From: Chersky-299 sp963749535
Lineage (GTDB): Bacteria > Actinomycetota > Thermoleophilia > RBG-16-64-13
Reading direction: 5' to 3'
DNA: 64,000 bases
Assembly: GCA_963749535.1 (NCBI GenBank)
Contig: CAVVNF010000014.1
Span: 176,892 to 240,891 of the forward strand
Part shown: positions 34,090 through 41,256 of the stretch, one piece after another
Numbering within the stretch: the first letter of the stretch is position 1
Layout of the letters: each line of letters starts with the position of its first letter
The notes under the pieces: model-generated
Database searches by the model: none
The model's input: only the letters and a program-made list of their open reading frames with translations
What the model was told of the DNA's origin: nothing
Made by a program: the position numbers and the translations under genes

Positions 34090-34929
34090 TTACGCTTTTT
34101 CCAGGAAGAGCTGGCCCAGGTTGAGACTGGCCGCCAGGGTGACCTCGCGGGTGAGGGGCTTGTAGCCCGGGGCAGCCAGGGTGAGGGTGTAGGTACCCTG
34201 TGGTTCGAGTTCGTCCACCACGAAGTCGCCGTAGTTGTTGGTGAGGCCTTCGCCTACGGTCTGGCCAAAGGCGGCCACGGTGGCTTTGACCCCTTCGGCA
34301 CACTCATCCGTGTCCTTGTAGATGACGCTCGCCGCCAGGAAGGCCTTCTCCCAACGGTAGAGGTTCTTGTAGTAGACCCGGGGGGAGGTGCCGAGCTCGG
34401 CCTGGTAGGCCTGGAGCCCTTCGGCCTGGGCTCTCTCGGCCATCTCGGCGTCTTCGGCCAGTACGAGCTTGATGGCGTCGGTGGGACAGACCTGGGAGCA
34501 GCGGGTCTCGGTCCAGCCTTCGTCTAGGAGGTGGGCGCAACCGGTGCACTTCTGGGGCACTTTCGCCTCTTCGTTCCAGTAGATGGCGCCGTAGGGGCAG
34601 GTGTCCACGATCTCCGGATGGCCTTTGGCCTGCACGGGATCGATGATGACGAGGCCATCGTCCCGGCGGTAGATGGTGCCGGCCGGTGAGGCCTTCAGGC
34701 AGGGGGCGTCCTGGCAGTGCTGGCAGGGCAGGGGGAGATACGCTACCTGCACGATGGGGTACTGACCCCGCTCCTTACGCTCGATGTTCATCCAGCGCTG
34801 GCCGTGGCGAGGTTGAGAGGTGGCGGTGGGGGGCCACTCGTTGTCCACGAACTCGTCCTTGTCGGCTAGGAAGCAGTCGTTGCAGTCGTGACAGCGGGCG
34901 ACGTCTATGACGAGGTTCCACTTCTTCAT
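34090..34929 (-). CDS. Fe-S subunit of pyrogallol-phloroglucinol transhydroxylase type, with C-terminal beta-barrel domain
   Basis: The partner of the molybdenum subunit. The protein is 279 aa. The N-terminal 190 residues have ferredoxin-like Cys clusters: CHDCNDC (13-19), CQHCQDAPC (69-77), DTCPYGA, CTGC and CSQVCPTDA. These suit about three [4Fe-4S] clusters. From about residue 200 there is a carboxypeptidase-regulatory/Ig-like domain (GLTNNYGDFVVDELEPQGTY, LTLAAPGYKPL). That layout and length match the transhydroxylase small subunit, whose extra beta-barrel is unusual in this family. GAGGAG precedes the ATG by about ten bases. No signal peptide, so it is cytoplasmic. Confidence 0.85.
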   Translation of the reverse strand: MKKWNLVIDVARCHDCNDCFLADKDEFVDNEWPPTATSQPRHGQRWMNIERKERGQYPIVQVAYLPLPCQHCQDAPCLKASPAGTIYRRDDGLVIIDPVQAKGHPEIVDTCPYGAIYWNEEAKVPQKCTGCAHLLDEGWTETRCSQVCPTDAIKLVLAEDAEMAERAQAEGLQAYQAELGTSPRVYYKNLYRWEKAFLAASVIYKDTDECAEGVKATVAAFGQTVGEGLTNNYGDFVVDELEPQGTYTLTLAAPGYKPLTREVTLAASLNLGQLFLEKA

Positions 34930-35007
34930 TTGGCTTTCACTCCTCTATGATGGCATTAAGTGGGACGATGAATCCGCCGACGTCGCCCAGCGGATCGGTA
35001 CACCAAA

Positions 35008-35030
35008 CACCGGGCCAACTCGGCCCGGTG
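35008..35030 (-). terminator. Intercistronic hairpin upstream of the transhydroxylase genes
   Basis: CACCGGGCC (35008-35016) pairs with GGCCCGGTG (35022-35030) across a 5-base loop in the 124-bp gap between the DUF362 gene and the Fe-S subunit. On the minus strand it is followed by TTTGGTG, so it could be a weak terminator or an RNA-stability element. Confidence 0.4.
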
Positions 35031-35053
35031 CCTTTGGAAGTCGGGCAGGGGGA

Positions 35054-36317
35054 TCAGGCTTCCGCGTGCTTCGCCTCCTTGAGGTTCTCTATGAACTTGA
35101 TCCAGGGCTCCTCGTCTTTCGCCATACGCTCCCGGAAGTCCGGTTCCATCTCGAAGTGGTCGGCCCGGTCGATGATCACCCATAAGGGGTGGGGTTCCAG
35201 GGGCGGGCACCCCGCGCTCCAGTGGCCCACGCCTTTACCCCGGAACCGCTTCAGGCAGTCGCCGATGAGGATGACGTCGTTCGGGTCCACCCCCTTGGGC
35301 ATCTCCTCGTCCCGTTTGGGCCCGACCACGATGGTGGCCCCGGCGTTCTTCTCGTATTCGCCCAGAGCTTTTAGCTTCTCCATGGTGAAGGCCACCAGAC
35401 TCTCGCAGCTGGAGCAGGCCCCGGAGGCGTAGATGTGGTACTCGGGCCAGGTCTCAAAGCCCTCCAGATAGGGGAACCACAGCTGCTTGAAGACCTCCTC
35501 GACGCTTCTGCCCCGCACCTCGATGTCCTCAGGGGCGAACTGGCCCAGGTTGCGGTTGGCAGCAGCCTCGAAGTACTTCACCTTCTCGGTGGAGAGACCC
35601 ACCATGCGGCAGGCGGTGGCATCAAGGGCCACCGGGTCTTTGCTCGCGACCACGCAGCCGAAGTCCACCGGGATGGTGGTGTGGGGGCCGAAGCCTTCCG
35701 CCGGACGGATGAGGTCGGCCACGGTGAGGTCGGCCCGGATCACCGACCAGACGTCCATCATGGCCGCGGCCAGGTCGGTCATGTGCATCTGCTGGTGGGT
35801 TATGTCCTGGACTACGCCCTTCATGTTCTTTAGCGCGCAGGTGAAGACCATGCTCGCGTGGCTTTTGAAGATGGGCAGGTTGATGATGTGCTCGGCTTCC
35901 AGCAGGAAGCGGGGCAGCTTGACCTTCTTGAGGTCGGAGCGGGCGTCCCTGATGGGGATGTTTATGAGGTCCTTCTCCCGTTTTATGTCTATGAGCCGGG
36001 CTCCGGCGGCCTCGGCGGCCGCCCCGATACCGGAGACGTCAAGCACGTGCAGGGAGTCGCAACCGATGGCGGCGGCCTCGGCCACGATGATCTCCTTGGG
36101 ATGAGCCTTCTTGCACCTCTGCTATGACCGCGGCCACGAAGGCGGGCGAGGTGTTCACGGAGGTGGAGGCGGCCGCCGGGTGCCCGGCGTTGGGCTTCAA
36201 GACCACGGTGCTGCGGGGCTTTATGAGGTTCTCCACTCCCCCAAGGAGAGCGAAGACCTCCGCCACCATCTTCTCGGGGTCGGGGTCCTTGGCTATGGCT
36301 ACGACTGATTTGGGCAT
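35054..36317 (-). CDS. DUF362 family protein, possible Fe-S protein (one consensus indel)
   Basis: A protein of the DUF362 group, whose members often occur with redox genes; no reaction is established for this one. The start MPKSVVAIAKDPDPEKM follows CGGAGGC. VLKPNAGHPAAASTSVNTSP near the N-terminus, HIINLPIFKSHASMVFTCAL in the middle and AVALDATACRM-like PVALDATACRMVGL are family segments. C-terminal cysteines (ACSSCES, GDCLKRF, AGCPP) could hold a cluster. A doubled base in a Val codon (GTG/C near 36105) splits the frame; repair gives 420 aa. It is first after the promoter downstream of the TetR gene, so it is probably part of the transhydroxylase operon. Confidence 0.8.
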
Positions 36318-36380
36318 ATGAAAGCCTCCGGGCATCTTGTGGGTTAGTTGGTTATCGACCACCAACTTAGCGCCAGGTTC

Positions 36381-36410
36381 ACTATCGCTCGCGAGGCAGC
36401 CTCTTGTCAA
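36381..36410 (-). promoter_or_regulatory. Promoter of the DUF362-transhydroxylase-thiolase operon
   Basis: On the minus strand TTGACA (36410-36405) and GATAGT (36386-36381) are 18 bp apart, about 65 bp upstream of the DUF362 start. The -35 box is consensus, the -10 box moderate. Confidence 0.55.
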
Positions 36411-36458
36411 TAGTCTAAGTGACTCTGACGGCCGCACCGGCCGGGCGTGCCCGCATCG

Positions 36459-36476
36459 CTTGACACTAGTGTAAGC
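36459..36476. promoter_or_regulatory. Candidate TetR operator palindrome
   Basis: A perfect 10-bp palindrome ACACTAGTGT (36463-36472) with partly symmetrical TT/AA flanks lies about 50 bp upstream of the operon -35 box and about 40 bp past the TetR stop. Position and symmetry suit a TetR-family operator; only one copy is seen. Confidence 0.4.
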
Positions 36477-36514
36477 CCGTGTGTGCCGAGGCGGAGCGGC
36501 CTCTGCCGCTGAGA

Positions 36515-37240
36515 CTACACTGATGCGGGGGCGATGTCTCTTAGAAGGCGGCCATACATCTCAGCAGATCTCTTTCGGGTGGAGTCGGGGTCGAGGCCGG
36601 CTAAGTAGCTGAGGTCCTCCCACCAGATCCAGGCGTACAACTCGGAAACGGCAAGTTCAGAATCAAGATCCGCGCGGACGACTCCTTGGGCCTTGCCTTG
36701 TTCCAGGATCTCAACGAAAGCGTCGAGAACCGCCCGGTGGCAAATATCGACGTGCTCGCGGACCCGGTCGCGAGGGATCCACACGATGAATTGGAACATG
36801 GGGGCGTTGAAGCCCTCCACGTCCACCGAAAACAACGATGCGTGTGATTCACAGAGCCCTCGAAGACGCTGCATGGCCGTAGGCGCCTCGCACGACTCGA
36901 TCCAACGATGCACCCGCTCGTCCAGGAGATCGTAGGCCGCTATCAGGATGTCGTCCCTGCTGTTGAAGTGCCGGTACAGCGCTGCGTTCGAGATGCCCAC
37001 TGCCGCGGCGATCCGGGACATGCTCACCCCGTGGAGGCCGTGTTCCGCGGCCAGACGGAGGGTGGCCTGTGTGATCTGAGCCTTCCGTTCGGAGCCGGGC
37101 AGGCGTTTATGGCCGTCGGGGCGCTCTGAGGCCAAGACAGACTGGTCGGGCCCGAGGCGGGCCTGATGGAGGTCGGGCAAAGATGGCTCCTTGATGCTGA
37201 GGGCTCGCGAACTCGTCGATTCAGAAGTATGCGCACACAT
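36515..37240 (-). CDS. TetR family transcriptional regulator
   Basis: A one-component regulator of 241 aa. The helix-turn-helix is ATLRLAAEHGLHGVSMSRIA followed by AVGISNAALYRHFNSRDDIL, about residues 62-100, preceded by an unusually long 50-residue N-terminal stretch. I chose Met 37240 because longer starts give a Pro/Arg-rich leader with no family match. The ligand-binding half is helical and not assignable to a ligand. The gene is upstream of and on the same strand as the DUF362-transhydroxylase genes, so it may regulate them. Confidence 0.88.
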   Translation of the reverse strand: MCAHTSESTSSRALSIKEPSLPDLHQARLGPDQSVLASERPDGHKRLPGSERKAQITQATLRLAAEHGLHGVSMSRIAAAVGISNAALYRHFNSRDDILIAAYDLLDERVHRWIESCEAPTAMQRLRGLCESHASLFSVDVEGFNAPMFQFIVWIPRDRVREHVDICHRAVLDAFVEILEQGKAQGVVRADLDSELAVSELYAWIWWEDLSYLAGLDPDSTRKRSAEMYGRLLRDIAPASV

Positions 37241-37425
37241 CGCCGGCTTTGGCAAACACGGTGCTAGGCACTCGTGGTATCGTTCCGGTTCCACACCCGG
37301 CTTGTAGACTCGAGGGCCCGTCTCAGGTCGCTGCCCGCGCACCGATTCTCGCCGGGGGGATGGAAGCGGGCGCACAAGCGCGAGAGAAAGCGGCAGATAA
37401 TGCGGGTTTATGGACTGCCCGCGCC

Positions 37426-37454
37426 TTGACACCCCCTTGGGTCTCCTCTATCAT
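37426..37454 (+). promoter_or_regulatory. Promoter of rplM-rpsI
   Basis: TTGACA (37426-37431) and TATCAT (37449-37454) are exactly 17 bp apart, 27 bp upstream of the rplM start. This independent promoter fits rplM-rpsI being cut off from the truA transcript by the minus-strand island. Confidence 0.75.
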
Positions 37455-37481
37455 GTGCGTTCGCGTTTTGAAGGAGGCAGT

Positions 37482-37916
37482 GTGAGAACCTATACGGCAA
37501 AACCCGGCGAAGTCACGCGAAAATGGTGGGTAGTCGATGCTGAGGGCAAGAATCTCGGTCGGCTGGCCAGCGAGATCGCCATCGTGCTGCGGGGCAAGAA
37601 CAAACCCCAATATACGCCGCATGTCGATACCGGGGACTTTGTCGTCGTGGTGAACGCAGGCAAGGTGGCGGTCACCGGCAACAAGCTTACCGGCAAGATC
37701 TACTACAGACACTCAGGTTATCCGGGGGGCCTCAAGAGCAGGACCCTGGGTGAAATGCTTCAGCGCCGGCCTACCGAGGTGCTGCGCAAGGCTGTCAAAG
37801 GCATGCTTCCGAAGAATCGGTTGGCTGCCCAACAGCTCGGGAAACTCAAGATATATGCTGGCGCCAAGCATCCCCACGAGGCCCAGAAACCAGAGGAGTT
37901 GCCATGGCAGGGGTAG
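37482..37916 (+). CDS. rplM: 50S ribosomal protein L13
   Basis: L13 is an early 50S assembly protein. The protein is 144 aa with a GTG start after AAGGAGG (RTYTAKPGEVTRKWWVVDAE). GKNLGRLASEIAIVLRGKNK and YRHSGYPGGLKSRTLGEML are family motifs. It overlaps rpsI by 13 nt. Confidence 0.97.
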   Translation: MRTYTAKPGEVTRKWWVVDAEGKNLGRLASEIAIVLRGKNKPQYTPHVDTGDFVVVVNAGKVAVTGNKLTGKIYYRHSGYPGGLKSRTLGEMLQRRPTEVLRKAVKGMLPKNRLAAQQLGKLKIYAGAKHPHEAQKPEELPWQG

Positions 37917-38296
37917 TCTACGCGGCGACGGGCAAGAGGAAGACCTCCGTGGCGCGTGTGCGGTTGATGCCGGGCACCGGAAACATCACCGTCAACGGTA
38001 AGGAACTGAAGGAATACTTCAACCGCCAGACTCTCATGCTAGTGGTGCGGTCGCCTCTCGTGGAGACGGGCACCGAGGCTCGCTACGACGTGATCGCCCA
38101 GACGCATGGCGGCGGCAAGTCGGGGCAGGCCGGGGCCGTGAAGCATGGGTTGGCGCGGGCGCTGGTTGAGGCCGATCCCTCGCTTAGGACCGAGGTCAAG
38201 AGGGCGGGCCATCTGTCCCGCGATGCCCGGATGGTCGAGCGGAAGAAGGCCGGACTCAAGAAAGCCCGGAAGCGTCCGCAGTTCTCGAAACGCTAG
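37904..38296 (+). CDS. rpsI: 30S ribosomal protein S9
   Basis: The S9 C-terminal tail reaches the P-site tRNA. The protein is 130 aa with ATGKRKTSVARVRLMPGTGN and the ending KKARKRPQFSKR, the usual SKR tail. A terminator follows 25 bp downstream. Confidence 0.97.
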   Translation: MAGVVYAATGKRKTSVARVRLMPGTGNITVNGKELKEYFNRQTLMLVVRSPLVETGTEARYDVIAQTHGGGKSGQAGAVKHGLARALVEADPSLRTEVKRAGHLSRDARMVERKKAGLKKARKRPQFSKR

Positions 38297-38320
38297 TCCT
38301 TTCATCTACCTGGGAATCGT

Positions 38321-38355
38321 CGAGGCGAGGGAGCAAGCTCCCTCGCCTCGTTTGT
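38321..38355 (+). terminator. Rho-independent terminator after rpsI
   Basis: CGAGGCGAGGGAGC (38321-38334) is perfectly complementary to GCTCCCTCGCCTCG (38337-38350), followed by TTTGT. It is a strong 14-bp GC-rich stem right after the rplM-rpsI operon. Confidence 0.85.
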
Positions 38356-38379
38356 ATGAGGGACCGGCGGGAAGCGTAT

Positions 38380-39379
38380 ATGCCTGAGCTTCACGTAGCA
38401 CCTTGAAAGAATCGGACGGAATGCCGCCGTGGTGTCGGCGCTTGTCCGTCCAGCACGGCCTGGACCTAGTCGGTGTGACGAAGGGTTGTCTCGGTGAGCC
38501 CCGCGTGGCACGGGCGATGCTCGAGGGTGGTGCCGTGGCCCTGGCGGACACCCGAGACCTGAACCTGCGCCGGCTTCGCGCCGTTTTCCGCACGCGGAAC
38601 TCCACCGCATCTATCTGCCGTCGATCAGCTATTCATTTGAGCCCGGCGACGTCACTTACGTCTCATCTGCTCGAGGGGCGCAGGCCGTGGCGGCTCTGGC
38701 CGAGGACGGGAAGGCACGGAGGGTTATGGTGCAGGTGGAGACAGGGGACGAGCGTGAGGGGGCGCCGGTAGCGGGATTACCGGCGCTTGTCGAGACCATC
38801 ATCCGTGATCCACGGCTGGAGTTCGTCGGCCTGTCCACCAACTATGCCTGCTTTCGAGGGTCGCCCGCCGCGGTCAGGGGCTCGGTAGAGATCGTGGCGC
38901 AGGCAGCACGCGACCTGAGGACAGGTGGCTTCGCTGTTTCCAGGGTCTCCGGCGGGAACTCGAGCCTTCTGTGGCTGCTCGCCAAGGGAGAGCGGCTCCC
39001 TAGCGAGGTAACGGAGTTGCGCTGCGGCGAAGCACTGCTCCTAGGCCAGGACGCTTTGGTTTACGAGCCGCTGGCCGGCTGCCGTCAGGATGCCTGCATT
39101 CTGCGGGCGGAAGTCCTCGAAGAGTATACTAAGCCCGCCCGCGAGGGCGCCAAGCGCCGGCTGGTACTGGGGCTGGGCAGACAGGACCTGGGCTCGGGGG
39201 GAGTGAACGTTCGCGAGCCGGGAATCAGCGAGGTTGGGCGTTCTGCCGACTATTTGGTGGCGGAAGCGGACGAACCCTGTCAAGGTACGAGGGTGGGAAG
39301 CATGCTCGACATGATCCCCACCTATGAGTCGCTCGTCGCCGCTTGGACTTCACCCTATGTGGAGATCAAGCTGCTGTAA
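38380..39379 (+). CDS. PLP-dependent amino acid racemase, alanine/ornithine racemase family (three consensus indels)
   Basis: A fold-type III racemase like ornithine racemase (Orr/YhfX-type). The PLP lysine is in LVGVTKGCLGEPRVARAML. GGAVALADTRDLNLRRLR and later RVMVQVETGDEREG and SRVSGGNSSLLWLL fit the family. Doubled bases in Ala (GCA/C near 38402) and Arg (CGT/C near 38449) codons and a missing third base in a Phe codon near 38587 break the frame; repair gives 332 aa exactly. Which amino acid is racemised cannot be told from sequence. It sits between rpsI and glmS, where many Actinomycetota carry glmM, and may serve cell-wall synthesis. Confidence 0.8.
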
Positions 39380-39412
39380 CAGACCCCCCGCGACAATGGA
39401 GGTCAGTCACGC

Positions 39413-41250
39413 ATGTGTGGGATCATCGGCTATGTGGGCACTCGGCCTTGCCGGGACATCCTGTTCCAGGGTCTGCGCAAACTGGAGTACCGGGGATACG
39501 ATTCCGCGGGCATCTCCATCGTCCGGGACGGACGGTTCAAGTTGCTGCATTCCGTGGGCAACCTCGACAACCTCGAAGAGATCCTCGACCGGGTGGGCGG
39601 CGGGGGCACCATGGGCATCGCGCACACCCGTTGGGCCACGCACGGACGGCCCTCCGACGAGAACGCGCATCCCCACACCGACTGCAATGGGCGCTTCGCG
39701 ATCGTCCTCAACGGCATCGTGGAGAACTACCTGAGCCTGCGCGCGGCAAGTTGCAGGAGCGAGGGCCACGGGTTCACCTCGGAGACCGACGCCGAGGTGG
39801 TCGCCCATTTGATCGAGCGAGCGTACGACGGCTCGCTGCGCGAGGCGATGGTCGCGGCCTACCGGCAGATGGAAGGACATTTCACGTACTGCGCCATCGC
39901 CGTGGACGAACCCGATGTGATCGTCGGGGTGAGGAAAGAGACCCCGCTCGTGGTGGGGCTCGGAAGACGGCGAGAACTTCCTGGCTTCGGCCATCCCGGC
40001 CTTCATGGCCGAGACCCGCACGGTCATCTTCCCCGAAGATGGGGACGTGGTGGTGATCACCAGGACGCGGTAGAGATCTTCACTCTGGACGGCGACCCGG
40101 TCGCTTGCGAGTGGACCCATGTCGATTGGGACGAGGAAGCGGCTGAGAAGGGCGGCTTCGAGACCTTCATGCTCAAAGAGATCCACGAGCAACCCACCTC
40201 CTTGGCGGACACTCTGGCCGAGCGGATCGGGCCGGACGGCGGCATATCCCTGGATGGCCTGGGGTTGACTCCGGAGACGATCAGGGGGCTGAGGCAGGTG
40301 CTCATAGTCGCCTGCGGAACCTCCTATCACGCCGGCTTGGTGGGCAAGTACGCGCTCGAGCGGTGGGCCCGGATGCCGGTGGAAGTGGAAGTGGCCTCGG
40401 AGTTCCGCTACCGCGACCCGGTGATCGAGGACGGCACTCTCTGCATCGCCATCAGCCAGTCCGGCGAGACCGCGGACACGCTTGCTGCCATGCGGCTGGC
40501 GCGCTCGGCGGGAGCGCGGGTGCTGGCGGTGACGAACATCGTGGGCTCGCAGGCCACCCGGGAGGCGGACGGTGTGCTCTTCACGCGCGCCGGTCTGGAG
40601 ATAGGCGTGGCCGCCACCAAGACCTTCCTCACCCAAGAGATGGCCATGTTGCTCCTTGCCTTGCACTTCGGAGAGGTCCGAGGCCGGCTGGGCGAAGATC
40701 AGGTGCGGACGTACACCGAGGAACTGCGGCGGGTCCCCGGCCTTCTCGATGACTACCTTGCCGAGCGGTGCGGCCGCAAAGGTGGAAGAGGTCGCGCGCA
40801 AATACGCCGGCAGCCGCTTCTTCCTCTGTCTTGGGCGGAACATGGGACTGCCCGTCGCTCTGGAGGGCGCTCTCAAGCTCAAGGAGATCTCCTACATCCC
40901 CACGGACGCGTACGCGGCGGGCGAGATGAAGCACGGTCCCATCGCGCTGCTGGAGGAAGGCTCGCCGGTCCTGGTCGTGGCCACCGACAGTTTGGTGTAC
41001 GACAAGCTCATCTCCAACGTCCAGGAGGTCAAGGCGCGGGGCGCCCGGATCATCGCCGTGGCATCCGAGGGCAACCCGAGCATAGAGGGCATGGCCGATG
41101 ATCGTGCTATGGGTCCCGAAGACCGACGAGATGCTTTCTCCACTCATATCCATCGTGCCTATGCAACTCTTCGCCTACTACGTCGCCAAGGCCAACGGCG
41201 AGAAGGTCGATCAGCCTCGGAACCTGGCAAAGACCGTCACCGTGGAGTAG
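39413..41250 (+). CDS. glmS: Glutamine-fructose-6-phosphate aminotransferase (consensus indels)
   Basis: This makes glucosamine-6-phosphate for peptidoglycan. The N-terminal nucleophile follows the Met (MCGIIGYVG). HTRWATHGRPSDENAHPH is the glutaminase loop. Two SIS domains follow, with CGTSYHAGLVGKYALE and ISQSGETADTL, then PTDAYAAGEMKHGPIALLEE and the ending NLAKTVTVE. Indels: missing bases near 39746 (Ala) and 40068 (Arg AG_), doubled GGG/C near 39765, CTC/G near 39967, CGG/T near 40769 and GAT/C near 41102. Repair gives 611 aa. Confidence 0.96.
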
Positions 41251-41256
41251 GGGTTC

